From Crocodylus rhombifer (taxonomy: Eukaryota > Chordata > Crocodylia > Crocodylidae): 64,000 bases of DNA. Both the position numbers and the translations under genes were made by a program. Shown here in pieces: positions 14,505 to 31,609 of the stretch. The notes under the pieces are model-generated. The model worked only from the letters and a program-made list of their open reading frames with translations. It ran no database searches and had not been told where the DNA came from. The DNA lies in NCBI GenBank assembly GCA_038503035.1, contig JAVSML010024346.1:682001-746000 (forward strand), read 5' to 3'. Within the stretch, counting starts at the first letter, position 1, and every line of letters starts with the position of its first letter.

Positions 14505-14742
14505 CATAGAGCTCCAGCATGTCGATGATGCTGCTTGCTCGGAACCAGACCTTCAGGCAACTGCTGATGTCTTTACTGAGGCATACAAGAAAATGGGATT
14601 GATGCTTAATATTCAGGAGACTGAGGTCCTCCATCAACAAGCTCTTAATAAGCAGTTCTCAGCTCCGGTAATTTAGATTTACGGTGAGACTCTGGAGAAT
14701 ACTGAGAATTTCCTGTACCATGGAAGCCATCTGACGTCCAAG
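14505..14742 (+). mobile_element. Non-CR1 LINE reverse-transcriptase fragment (RTE-like?)
   Basis: The frame LQHVDDAACSEPDLQATADV, then FTEAYKKMGLMLNIQETEVL, then (after a frame change) GETLENTENF and HGSHLTSKKK, fits the catalytic box and palm region of an RT unlike CR1: (Y/V)DDA, EDLQ, T..AYK..GL.IN..KT.VL, then the YLGS motif. VDD replaces the usual ADD, so the Ala is changed but both Asp remain. It is cut off abruptly where CR1 begins. The clade assignment is tentative. Confidence 0.6.
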
Positions 14743-16395
14743 AAAAAGCCAACCTATTAAATGGGTACTTTGCGTTGGTCTTTCATCAGTCCAATGGGAC
14801 GCCCATGCCTGCTATGGGACAGGGAGGTCTGGGTGAGGGTGATACCCTGCCCTCCATCAATGCTGACTTCATGAAGGAACACCTTGAGAGGCTGGATATT
14901 TTCAAGTCAGCCGGCCCTGACAATCTACACTGCAGGGTACCCAAGGAGCTGGCGAGCATCATAGCCCAGCCCCTGGCTCCAGTCTTCGAGAGCTCCTGGC
15001 GCCCTGGTGTAGTGCCTGAAGACTGGAAGAAGGCCAATGCAGTGCCGATCTTCAAGAAAGGGAGGAAAGTGGATCCGGCTAACTATAGCTCCATCAGCCT
15101 GACTTCTAAACCAGGGAAGATCTTAGAAAAGTTTATTAAAAAGAGGCTATCCTTAATGGACTGGCCGATGCCAACATCCTGAGGGATAGCCAGCACGGGT
15201 TTGTTGCGGGTAGGTCTTGTTTGACCGATCTCATTTCCTTCTATGACCAGGTGACCTATCACCTGGACAAGGGAGAAGAGATTGATGTCATATATGTTGA
15301 CTTCAAAAAAGCCTTTAATCTGGTATCCCGTGATCACTTCTTAGCGAAACTGGCCAATTGTGGCCTTGGGTCCACCACGATCTGCTGGCTGGAAAACTGG
15401 CTCCGTGGTCGGACCCCGAGGGTTGTAACTGATGGCAGTCACTCATCGTGGTGCCCTGTGACCAGTGGGGTCCCCCAAGACTCCGTCTTTGGACCCATAC
15501 TGTTCAACATCTTCATTAATGATGTGGACATTGGAGTCAGGAGTGGACTGGCCAAGTTCACCGATAACACTAAACTATGGGGCAAAGCATCCACACCTGA
15601 AGACAGGCGGGCGATCCAGGCTGACCTGGACAGGCTCAGCAAATGGGTGGACGAGAACCTGATGGTGTTTAACCCTGAAAAATGCAAGACTCTCCACCTT
15701 GGGAGGAAAAACCCGCAGCATCCTTAGAGGCTCGGCAGTGCTACGCTGGCTAGTACTATGGAAGAAAGACTTGGGGGGGATCATCAATTACCACAAGATG
15801 AACATGAGCCTGCAATGCATGCTGCGGCTAGTAAAGCATGAAAAACACCGGCTTGCATCCATAGATGGTTCTCAAGGAAATCCTGAGATGTCATTCATTC
15901 TCCCCTTGTACTCGGCCTTGGTGAGGCCACAGCTGGAGTACTGCATCCAGTTTTGGGCTCCACAATTCAAAAAGGATGTGGAGAAACTTGAGAGAGTCCA
16001 GAGAAGAGCCACGTGCATGATCAGAGGTCAGGAAAACAGATCTTATGACGACAGGCTGAGAGCCATAGGGCTCTTTAGCCTAGAAAAGCGCAGGCTCAGG
16101 GGTGATCTGATGGCCACCTATAAGTTTATTGGAGTGACCACCAGGATCTGGGGGAACATTTGTTCACCAGAGCGCCCCAAGGGATGACAAGGTCGATTGG
16201 TTATAAACTACTACAAGACCATTTCAGGCTGGACATCAGGAAAAATTTCTTTACTCTCCGAGCCCCCAAGGTCTGGTATAGCTTGTCACTGGAGGTGGTT
16301 CAAGCACCTACACTGAACACCTTCAAGACTAAATTGGATGCTTATCTTTGCTGGGATCCTATGATCCTGCTTGCTTGGCCTCCCCCTTGAATCTC
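14743..16395 (+). mobile_element. CR1 LINE, ORF2 RT and C-terminus, catalytically dead
   Basis: Plus-strand CR1 from EKANLLNGYFALVF through the RT (GPDNLHCRVPKELA, NAVPIFKKGRKVDPANYSSI, IYVDFKKAFNLVS, SGVPQDSVFGPILFNIFIND) to VWYSLSLEVVQAPTLNTFKT. The catalytic box reads FTDN at 15557-15568 instead of FADD. Frame breaks occur near 15180, 15720 and 16175. No typical CR1 3' tail repeat follows, so the 3' UTR is missing. It closely resembles the minus-strand copy ending at 13795. Confidence 0.88.
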
Positions 16396-18351
16396 AGGCT
16401 GAACTGTCCCTGTTAGCAGTAACTGGATCACGACAGCAAGGCTGGAGGTTTCCCTACATGCTGCTTTCTGCAGCTGAGAAGCCACAGGAGCTATTAGCTA
16501 AAGATATGCAAAGACTTGCTACATAAACTGACAAGAAATGTCTGAGCAGCCTAGGTTGTGACACTGGCTGTGTGAGGCACTGTCCCTTTGAAGGCAAATC
16601 AGAGAGAAGAGTGGCATACTGGATAACACCGAGCTTGCAGCCATGCACTCCAGTGACCCAGTTTCCACAGGGAGCTAAAGGACATAGAGAGCTGCTTTCA
16701 GATGCTCGGGCTATCTGGTTTGCATTGTGAATTTAGGCCCAGATGTACAACGTATTCAGGCACCTAAACTGCCTTTGTGCATCCGGCTGTTAGTGTCTGT
16801 ATGGAAAAGCCACTGAAATCAGTACGACTGTTGGCACGGCCACCTATGTGCAGCCCAAAGTTAAGAAAGAAGAGCCCTTTGGGTCAGTCGCGTGTGGCTG
16901 TAATCTTTCAAGCGTGGGGCTACACACTGCATAGGGCTTAGCCTCGTCTGTCCGTTTGTTATCACTCTCCGGTACTGAGCAACAGACTACACATGACATC
17001 AAGACAACAAAGCATTCCCCACCTCACACTAAGCAATAGCACGTCCTTGTTCTAGATGCCCCAAAATCCCCACCGTGCATGTGCATTCACTGCAAAGAAA
17101 CCTGTTTCATCCAGGCCAAGTCAGGCAAAGATGGCTTCTGTTCCAGCGTGGGCTGCATTTAAGTGGAAGCAGAGGCTTGCATTGGAAAAACAGTGTCCCA
17201 TGTGCCTGAACCACACAGAAGCAGGTTTTGGAGCAAGTTTAACAGAATTCCCTAGACAAACTGAGAGCAGTCGTTGACAAAGCATGTCAATGTTTCTGAG
17301 GGTAAGTACTGTTTATCAACACTGGCAGTGGGAATGGGATCCAAAAAGAACGACTGTTCCTCCCCAGTGTGGTAAGGAGGCTGGACAGAGTTTGCTGTCC
17401 AGCACCAAAGCGATACACGTTAGGCAAAGAGTAAAGCTCTGCTTTTGGCAAGTGGGAGTCCTTGAATCAAAGCATCCAGCCAGGCAACCACTCTCTCGTG
17501 ACTGCCAGCCAACTTTCTTCTGAACTCGGCTAGAGAAAAAGAACAAATCTCCAGCTCATTTTTCCTTCTAGTTCAAAAATGCTCTTGTGAGCATCCTTCC
17601 TTGCCAAGCACTTGGCCTGGCTAGGAAGCATGAAGTCTGGGTGAGAAAGTCTCCGAGTCCCCAGAACCATCTCTCGTCTCTCTTTCAGGGCCGGCAGGAT
17701 ATTTTTTGCTATCCAGTCCCAGCTATTCAGGGGTTGTGGCTTGGCCAATCCCATCATTTATTTACTTTTTACACTGAGTCTACTAAAAACCTTTCTTAAA
17801 AAAAAAAGGAGAGAAGAAAAATCAATCATCCTTCTGAAGATTCACAAGTATTTATAGCCAGTGATTCAAGAAACTAATTAGGCTCCCATCTTCTCTGCCT
17901 CTAGCAGTCTTAGAAGTCTAGTATCATCTGTGTGCCCAGCTCCTCCAGAATCGCAATGCTTTCTTCTCCTTCAGCAGTGACCTTGAGACAAGCCACATAT
18001 GGTCGCACATGCTACTGGCACTTTCTGAATCCACTGCTCTACCAAGTCTTTGCTCCTGCCAGTGTTTCTTTTACCTTTAACTACTCAACACAATATGTTT
18101 CTTCAGTGGAGTCCTGCTAAACAAAGTCTCACAACACATTGCTGCCTCTGGGACAAACCTCTGGATATTTGATGGAAACGCACTACTAGACAGAATTACC
18201 CAGGTCAGGACTGGTGTCTCATCATCATGGTGACATCCAATTTGAATACAGGCAGTCACAATCTTAAGGGTCCGCAAGTCTCTTATAGGTGCTGGATCAT
18301 CCGTGAGAAGAAATGGCAGCCTCTATTCCCTTGTAGCACCCACATGTGGCC

Positions 18352-18450
18352 CCTTCATAGATTTTCATAGATTTCATAGACATCAGAGCTGGAAGGGACC
18401 TCAAGAGATCATCAAGTCCAGCCCCCTGCCCAAAGGGCAGGAAGTCATTT
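18352..18450 (-). mobile_element. CR1 3'-terminal fragment
   Basis: Complement of a CR1 tail: TTCATAGATTTTCATAGATT followed by AGAGCTGGAAGGGACCTCAA and CCCCTGCCCAAAGGGCAGGA. It is nearly identical to the tail at 13795, so the same young subfamily; about 100 bp only. Confidence 0.8.
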
Positions 18451-19599
18451 CTATGTGCTTGTCCACACCATGGCTGTGGTATGGCCTGACTAGGATGGGT
18501 TTGCCCATGCATGGGTACACAGTGAGATTGCTAGTCCCTGGTAGCAGTTTGCCAGAGATGGATACTTGACAGCAGACACAGCAATCAACAACTAGGGTTG
18601 GAGCATTTCAGTAGGTACGATGTACTCAGGTATGGCGTGGCCAGAACACGCTGCAGGGGTGGTTTGGACAAGCCCTACAGGTCCAGATCTCTGCTGAAAG
18701 ACAGGCCTGCTAGCTTTACCATCTCCAATGCAGCGAATGCAAGAAGCTTGAATAGCCCAAACTTTAGACAAGAAACAGCTCCTCCCCACATTAATTTCCC
18801 TGCTTTGGAGATCTTGCCGTCTCGAAAGCACCAGAAACATTTACGGCAACTGTAAGAATCAGCAGGGCTCCGGGGTTAGGAAGCTCAACGACAATCATTT
18901 TCTCTCTCAGCCCCAGAAAGACCTTCCACTCAGAGAAGACGTGACAGAGGTGTCAAGAGAGGAGATGCTGGCACAGAATAGAAAAGCAACAAGTTACCAG
19001 CCAAGAGCATGCGAGGAATGCAATGAAAGGGCTGAGCTGCTAACAAAGATACTTCTCAGCAATCACAACACTTAGCTACCAGACCAGTGGGCAGCAAAGT
19101 GATGGGGAGAGGAGCTGGCAGTCCCCAGGCCGAGCTCACCCCATGCAGAGGCATTCACACTGTGAAAAACAGGTGTCAAGTGATATGCGAATAGAATGAT
19201 CCTTTTACATACATAGTGCTGTTTTACTTGCAGTGCCCTTAAGGGATTCTCAAATGGAGAACCCCAGTCTCCTCCCACATAAAGCTCCCTCTACTGTTTA
19301 ACTTAGACACGCTCAATCTGCACCTCTTCTTGCCCCATCCATGTAACAGGTCATAAATGTCTGCTGGCTTCAGCTTCTGGGCCACAATTCATGTTAGGGA
19401 AGAGACCTTCCTTGAGTCCCAGAATGGGCTTCTATGCCTAGAGGCAGAGCCCGGGTAACCACAAGTGATCTAAGCCCCGTTCCTCCATGGGAATTAAGCA
19501 AAACAAGTTCCTACACAAGCAGAATTAATTCCTGTCTGTTCCTCTGGGTCGTGTGGGGCTAACCCTGTCATTCATCTTATTCCTGTCTGGGGAAGTTGG

Positions 19600-19840
19600 C
19601 CAGAACTGTTACAGACTCAGAAGAACTAAGAGACCTTTAAAAGAGCCTTGGGCAAAATCCCAGGCAAGGTGATGTTAAGAAGCTACGAGGTTAAAGGTAA
19701 ATGTCTATGGCGGATTAGAAGATGATCAAGAGAAGAATGAAGAAAAGATCTGTATTCAACAAGCTAATGGATGGGCATAATGGGGTACTTCAAGGATCCA
19801 CAGCTGGACCAGCATATAGAGGATCAGCAATGATCTGGAG
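19600..19840 (+). mobile_element. Old CR1/L2-type LINE RT fragment, left part (interrupted)
   Basis: Decayed RT block. GVLQGSTAGP corresponds to the GVPQGSVLGP motif just before the catalytic box in CR1. It is interrupted at 19840 by an inserted hAT-like element and continues at 20338. Left boundary approximate. Confidence 0.55.
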
Positions 19841-20337
19841 CAGGACTGCCGAACTTGAGTGGCCAGGGGCTGCACATCCCCAGGCCAAATGCTGCGGGGG
19901 GTGCTTCTTACTGCAGAGTGGGTACCCCTGTCAGTGGCCCCTCACCATGCACATAGCACCATGTGTCCCATACTGCCCCAGGGCAGCACCCTTGCCATCT
20001 GCCAGCATGGGGCCGTATATGACACATGGTACAGTATGGGAACTGTGCTGTGTGCCTGCCCCGCTGCACAGCATGCCAAGCTCTCCCCTCGCTGTACCAT
20101 GCTGGCACACCGTGCGAGGTTCCCAGGTGCCCTCCTTGATGCCCGGTGTCAGAATCAGCCCATGAACTGTGCCACCTTGCCCTACACACCCAGGGGTGGG
20201 GACAGGCATTGAAACCCAGTGGAGGGAGCGGGAGCCTGGAGGAGCAGCAGCAGTGACTGGGATCAAGAGTTGAGGGGGTGCAGGTTAACCCCTTGGAGGC
20301 CATGTGCAGTGTGTGGGCCAGCAGCTGAACAGCCTTG
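19841..20337. mobile_element. Non-autonomous hAT-like DNA transposon, 497 bp
   Basis: Begins CAGGACTGCCGAACTTGAG and ends, read in complement, CAAGGCTGTTCAGCTGCTGG. These are imperfect inverted termini of the hAT CAGG.CTG.CCAAC type. Flanking 8-mers ATCTGGAG (19833-19840) and ATGTAGAG (20338-20345) match at 6 of 8 positions, as a decayed 8-bp hAT target duplication would. The open frames inside are GC-rich chance frames with no transposase motif. Confidence 0.6.
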
Positions 20338-20425
20338 ATGTAGAGAATGAGAGAAGGGAAAAGATGGATGCAGCAAAACTTGCCGACACAAGTAGTGTAC
20401 AACAGCTCAAAGATGTGCCTTGCAA
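20338..20425 (+). mobile_element. Old LINE RT fragment, right part
   Basis: Continuation of the element interrupted at 19840: DVENE..., then AAKLADTSS, which corresponds to the KFADDTK catalytic region with one Asp lost. The split supports insertion of the hAT-like element into an already resident LINE. Confidence 0.5.
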
Positions 20426-22789
20426 AGCAGTTACTATGAGGTACATGAGTATGGATCTGCCCCAGATCAACTACTCTGTGGTGTCCCCCCTCTCCCACCC
20501 TACGTACTCCTGCCCTGCAGTGGAAGAAGCCTAAATCCTAGGAATTTAGGCCAGGTTCACTGAGGTTTCATCTTTGCCTTCCCCTACACTGCCAGCTCTA
20601 CCAGACTGCTACAAGGCTGAGCAAACGTCCTCTGCTGACCTGCTGAAAGCCACTTTGAGATCCTAAAGAAAGGAAGAGTTACATTAGTGAAAAGGAGAAG
20701 TGCTTCCCTTGCCAGCGCAAGACTGGCCCCTCCAGCACATTCCTTAACACCGAACGTCAAGGTCACAGTCAGTTAAAATTAAGATTTTTCTTTCAAAAGA
20801 AAAGAAAAAAAACCCCCAAAAAATCAGTTGATGGGAACCAATTGGATTAGGGCATTTGAACCAAGCTGTTGACAGCAGGGATAAGCGTTTGAAAATGCAG
20901 TAATCCTCTTCTTTACATTATGGCCAGGAACAAAATTAAGCCTCTCACTCCATTTTCCCCCTAAATAGTGGGAGTAATAAAAAGGGAAACTGGCAACTAA
21001 GGAAATCCACTTTCCCTTTTATTAACCTTGGGGCTTATCAGCTGGAGCATGTGTGAATAAATCCAATTAGGGAACTTGATGGTGATAGCTAGAAAGCAGG
21101 GTTGTACGCAGGGGCCTCAGTCCTTCACAGTATCTTCTGTTCCTACAGCAAGATAACCGACTCTGCCAGACTGAAACATTTAACAGGCAGCTGCATACAC
21201 GGGGGGAGTATCCATGCCCTTCTGAAGGCAGGGAGAGAAATGCCAGGGCATGAAAGAGCAATGGGCATGACAAAAGTCTTTTACCCAATACTGCTCTCCT
21301 ATTTTACCTTCCTGGGTCCTCCACCCCTAGCTCTGACCTAGCTCTTCTATGGCCCAAGCAAGAAGCCCCAGCCCCTTGACACTTCAGTCACCTGGCTTCC
21401 CCTGCTCTCCCTGCCCCGTGACAGCTGAGCAGTCACTAACAGGATATGGACATATCCTACTGTACACTGTATCCCATCCTAATGTCCATTGGTTTTGTTA
21501 CCAGTGAGCTTTTTACCTGGATCAGGAATGGATAGACAGGGCAGCTATCCCAGGGTAGCTCCCAGTAGGTGGTTATTGCTCTCATATCACCAGGGAGCAG
21601 GTATTAGCTGATTAACCTTTAGCAAACAGCTACCTCGATGGATGAGAAGCGATGGCACAAAATGTTGTGACTTACCCCCCATAGAGGTTCACCCCCATTC
21701 TCTCAGGGGTGGCTTCACTGCTGGATTTGGTGGAACGTAAGCAGTGCTGGGGTCTCTAGGTAGCACTTCCTTTAGACCGAGGTCTCAACCCTTTCTGTCT
21801 GTGACATCCCCTCTCCCTTCTAGCCCATTCAGCCATACGGGAAGGGCAGGGAAGTCAGTGCCCACGTTGAGAGTCTGCATGATAATCTGTTGCCTCAGTG
21901 CTGCAGGGACCAGAAAAGAATGATTTGCCCCAGTCCTGCTTCTTGGGCACAGTGGTATGATTCAGAGGGCAATTCCTCCCCATCGAACAAACAAAAATGA
22001 AGGGATGGTAGCAAGGGCCAAGCTGCTGAACTCTGCCAGCTCTGTAGACCAGGCTGCTGCCCTTGAACCCCAGCCATGAGAAACCCTTATTGCTAAATGC
22101 CACACCAACCAATGCCACATTCAGCCTGTAGTTCTTCCATAACATAGGCAGAGTGCACCACGTGGATGCTTTAAAGAGACCTCGCTCATGTATCCTAGGC
22201 ATGAAACAGGCTAAGACTCAACAGAAAAACACCACAGGTCTGATAGGAAAAAGCAAGTCTCAAGACTAAGCCCTGCTTAAGGTCAACGAACAGATTAACT
22301 ATTCTGCAAATCAAAGTTGCAATCATTCCTCCCCTCAGACCTGAGCTCTCAAAGAGACCGAGGGACCTTTGCTGAACCGCCCTTACAGGAAATCCAGGGC
22401 AGGACGAACGAATCATTTCACTTTGATGCAATTATTTTAGAGGAGCGAGTGTCCCCCTGCTGTTCACGTGCTATTGGAAAGTCCATTCTCCAAGCCACGG
22501 GGCCTGGCAGCCCTCTTTTCCAAGGCAAGAGTGTCAAACATAGAGGATCTGCATGCCCAGAGAAGGCTGTACCTTTATCCAAGTTTCTCTCCCAGCCATA
22601 AGAGAAAGAATCTGTGCTGCAGGCTCACCTGCTGACCTGTAGCTAAAAGGAGGGGACTTGTCCCATCAGCTGATTCGGGAGATCCCGCCTTCAGGAGAGC
22701 AGCAAGTGAACAAGGAGATGGAACCACCAGGCTACTGGGAAAGCCTCTTGTATCCAGACCTCCAAGCTAGCATATCTGCCAGCCACAAG

Positions 22790-23180
22790 GCCTTCCCAAA
22801 GCCTGAAAGAACTAGGGTTATTTAGTCTGGAAAAGAGACAATTGAGGGGATTTGTAAGTCTTCAAATACCTGAAGGGCAATTGGAAAGAAGATGAAGATC
22901 AGCTTTTCTCTGTAACAGTAAGGGACAGGACTAGGAGCTTGGCCTCAAGCTGCAACATAAGAAAGTTAGGTTGGAGATTAGGAGAGACTTTGAGAGTGGT
23001 CAAGCACTGGAAGGGGCTACCTAGAGAAGAGCTGTGGTATCTCCATCCCTGCAACTTTCAAGAGCAGGTTGGACAGACACTTGGCTGGGATGTTTAGTTA
23101 GGGACAGTCCTGCCTTGAGCAGGGGGCTTGACTAGATGAACCCATTGAGTCCTTCTAGCTCTATTTTCCTATAATCCTAA
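22790..23180 (+). mobile_element. CR1 3'-end fragment
   Basis: Decayed CR1 end: TTATTTAGTCTGGAAAAGAG (LFSLEKR block), CTTCAAATACCTGAAGGGCA (VFKYLKG), then CTTGAGCAGGGGGCTTGACT and TAGATGA...TCCTTCTAGC. It belongs to an older CR1 subfamily than those at 13-16 kb. Confidence 0.75.
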
Positions 23181-24850
23181 TGCACCATAAGGTGCGAGTG
23201 TCGCCACCTTAGAAGTCAGGGGTACTGGAAACAAATGACTGAAAGATCTAATACTACAAGAATAGAGTTTCTACCTAGCTGAAGTTACCCACTGTTCCAG
23301 CAGAGCAATCTGCACGTTCTCCTACTCCAAAGGCAGAGCAGAGTATACAGATACTGGAAGATGACTCTTTGATAAGGGTGGATTGGAAACAGAGCTGTAG
23401 CCTCCCAGGCCTCTGCGACTGCCTAGACGGCTTCTGAAGGAGATCCTGACAACAAACCCAGAGCTGGAACAATGAAGTTACAAGAGTCCAAACAGTGTGA
23501 AACATTTTGAGTGGAAAAAGATCACTTCATATTGCTTAATCGATGCACATGGGTACTATGCAACACCAAAACAGCATGCTATATAAGATGCTAAAGTCTG
23601 AATTTCTAATCCCAGAATGGACAAATGAATGATATGCCACTGTTTTAAAAGTCCCTTATATTCTAAAGATTGATATTCAGCACTAAATGACCTGGATTTT
23701 TTATATAAATGCGTTTCACTTTATATAACCAAATGTAAAACAATTTGACACTTGAATCACCTTCCTGTAGGAAGATTAAGTTTGACAGTAATTATTCTGC
23801 AGAGCCAACACACAGCACTTTATTATGAACAGAAGTTATCAGTCAGAGGAAGGTCAAACTTGACTGCCTCCATTCATGTTGTCTTAGTAAAAACAGTGCT
23901 TTTTGCAGACCTAGGACTTATACCCATCACAAGTTTCCCTACTTTGTTTAGAGAAGAATTTCTGTTTGCACCAAAGGAAAATAATCCAAGATTATTTGGA
24001 GAAAAGCACAGAAAATGGAGAAGCAGGTGATTAACTGAAGAGTCTTTTCTATGGAGACTATGGTAGCAGGTACTGATTAGACTGGAGAAAAACAGAAATT
24101 GCAGGAAGGTTCTTTCACACAATTGGAAAAGCAGCTTTAAAAAAGACCCTAAAAATTGAAATCTGTCTTTGATCAAAACCCAAGGAAAATCCATCCTCCA
24201 GTTGTCAAATGATCTCTCTGGGCTTCTTTGGTCTTAGAGGATGGCACACAAACAAAATACAAGGTTAGCAAGAGCATGAATTTATAGGTCCTCAGTGGTA
24301 ACTGCCTGTGTGAACGTTCTTACCAGTGATAAGTGGAGTAACTTGCCCCTCAATAACAGTGGAGCTAGAGCGTACAAGAAGCTGAAGTTTGTCTTTAAGA
24401 CATTAAATGAAATGGATCTACCTTTCCAGTACAATCAGCTATATGATCATTGTGGTGTGGTCAGTATAAGTGCATTGTTTTATTCACTACAATACTCACA
24501 TTTTATGTCAAGATGAAACTTAGATACATCATAGAAGTCTCCTGCCAGCATGATCTTCTAAACTATTGCCTGCATCGAGGACCTAGCTTGTAACTGTCCA
24601 GCTGTCCCCTTCCTAGGTGTGGTTAGCATATATTATCCAATAATTTCTTTCTTGTCAGAGGAACAGCAGGCCATTGGTCTCCCCAGCTTTGACCTGTGGT
24701 ATGATGCATCTGGCTGGTTAGCACAGGGGGCACCTATATACATGCAGCGAGGCTGCTTGGATGCGCTATAATTACAGCATGTTGGAGCAAACCTGATTAA
24801 GCAAGTCTGCTGCAGCACAGTAATTGCTGCACTCTAGACTTCAGCATAAT

Positions 24851-24967
24851 GTGTATTAGCTTACCTGCACTGGAAAAATGGTGGTGGGGGAGCTTTAAAG
24901 CTCGTTCAACAAGCTTTAGGTTAAAGCATGCCCGCTGCCATTTTTCAGTGCAGAAGTGCTGATACAC
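24851..24967. repeat. Palindromic element (foldback), arms about 37 nt
   Basis: The arm at 24851-24888 (GTGTATTAGC...AAAAATGGTGGTGGG) pairs with 24931-24967 at about 80% identity, with a 42-nt centre that has further internal symmetry around GAGCTTTAAAGCTC. It is probably the core of a MITE. More distant flanks also look partly symmetrical, so the element may be longer. Confidence 0.5.
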
Positions 24968-25139
24968 GAGACGCTCTGGGCGCTTTGCTTAGAGCAGCTC
25001 TTGGAGCTGCTCTAATTAAAGGGCTGCACCCCTCACCCCCAAAAGCCCAGGATGTCTTGCAGCTGTAGTATATTAGGTGACCCTTCATACATGTTAGGAG
25101 TGGAAAAATGTTAGGACTCTGGGTAAATGCTTTCCAGTG

Positions 25140-25266
25140 CAAGGGACTTGGTTTAAAGGCTTAGGAATGATTGTTTGGAATGGTTTAGCTAGGGCTGGCT
25201 CCTGCCTTGAGCAGGAGGTTGGACTAGATGCCCCTGCTAGCCCTGCTTTTCTGCGATTCATTGTTC
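25140..25266 (+). mobile_element. CR1 3'-end fragment
   Basis: CTGCCTTGAGCAGGAGGTTG followed by GACTAGATGCCCCTGCTAGC and TTTTCTGCGATTCAT is a CR1 tail of the GGTTGGACTAGATGACCT type. Confidence 0.7.
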
Positions 25267-25959
25267 CTTCCAGTCCCTACACCATTCCAGCCAACACTCA
25301 AAACAGCATCAGCTGGGTTTTGAAGCCTGGACAGAACCTCCCCTTCATTAGAGAAGAACTGTGGCCTAGTCCCACTCCAAAAAGGGGTCATGTATAGAAA
25401 TATGCAGTCACTACCATTCTTCATCAACAGTGAAAACAACCTGCGTAGCTCATCCTATATAAGCACTACACTGTGCTCACTTGATTCAAGCACCATCTCC
25501 AAGCCCAAGTTAGAAATCAAGCTCTGGCTGGAGAATGCAGCTTGGTATCTCCTGGATTTATTTAAATGGATTTTCTCTTCACAAGGCCTTATGAACTGTG
25601 GGCCTTCACACTTAGCACCGGGCTTAATTTGCTTTACGTTTCAAGTTGACTGCCCGTTTAAGATATGTGAGAACTAGCTGCTGTTTGACATACCGAGGGC
25701 ACTTTGTAGCTGAAGTATTAGTTTGGCAGTAGTACCAACTACTAATTAGTAGTACAGCGGGCATTAAAAGCATCATTTGACAGTATGGTTTTTAATGAGC
25801 TACATCCCATCTTGCAACATAAAAAAACCTCAGCCGATCAAAAGCTGCTACATCAGCCTGCCCAACTGGGAGGTCTTCCAGTAGATTTTCCTCTATCCAG
25901 CTGCAGGAAATGGGGAAATTTTCCAGAAACATCTACATTTACAGGCCCTTCCAAATAAC

Positions 25960-26085
25960 TGCACAACATTTAAGCCACACTGGGAAACACCATTAAGTCT
26001 GACTGGCTCGGGCAAGGTCACACAGCCAACTAGTAGTGTAGTCACAGGACCCAAAGTCCCAGCCATCATAACCTGTAATGCTAGC
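25960..26085 (+). mobile_element. MIR-like CORE-SINE remnant
   Basis: GGGCAAGGTCACACAGCCAA followed by CTAGTAGTG...CCCAAAGTCCCAGCC matches the 3' half of MIR (cttgCCCAAGGTCACACAGCtagtaagtggc...ccCaggtctc). Confidence 0.65.
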
Positions 26086-26317
26086 CTTAGAGCAACCAGA
26101 CTCTGGGAACGAACAGTTTCAAGCCCAGATTCTTCCTTCTGCCCTGAGATGAATACGTGAGATTTACCACTTCTCCTTCTACCTGCTGTGCCGCAAATGA
26201 CCATTTCAAACTGAAGGCTTATCTGCTGAACATGGAATGGAGAATACATGTCCCAGTGTACTTGAGCAGGCTACTCTATTCCCACGGCCAAGGAGCACTC
26301 TATGTTCTGGTTGATCA

Positions 26318-31555
<5,238 letters not shown>

Positions 31556-31609
31556 GGTTCGATCCTCCAAGTACATGGTTTTCGATAAAAAGTCAATGCC
31601 AATTGTTGC
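31556..31609 (-). CDS. RAB6A: RAB6A coding exon 3 (residues 44-61, switch I)
   Basis: 54-nt phase-0 exon encoding ATIGIDFLSKTMYLEDRT. It contains the switch I threonine (Thr45) that coordinates magnesium in the GTP state, and the start of the effector-binding surface. The acceptor is CTACAG and the donor GTGAGT. Being a multiple of three, it could be skipped without a frameshift, but that would remove switch I. Confidence 0.96.

Noticed and set aside
19908..20498. 196-codon minus-strand frame
   Set aside because: Spans a hAT-like insertion and the LINE on its left edge; Cys/His-rich chance frame without a zinc-finger spacing.
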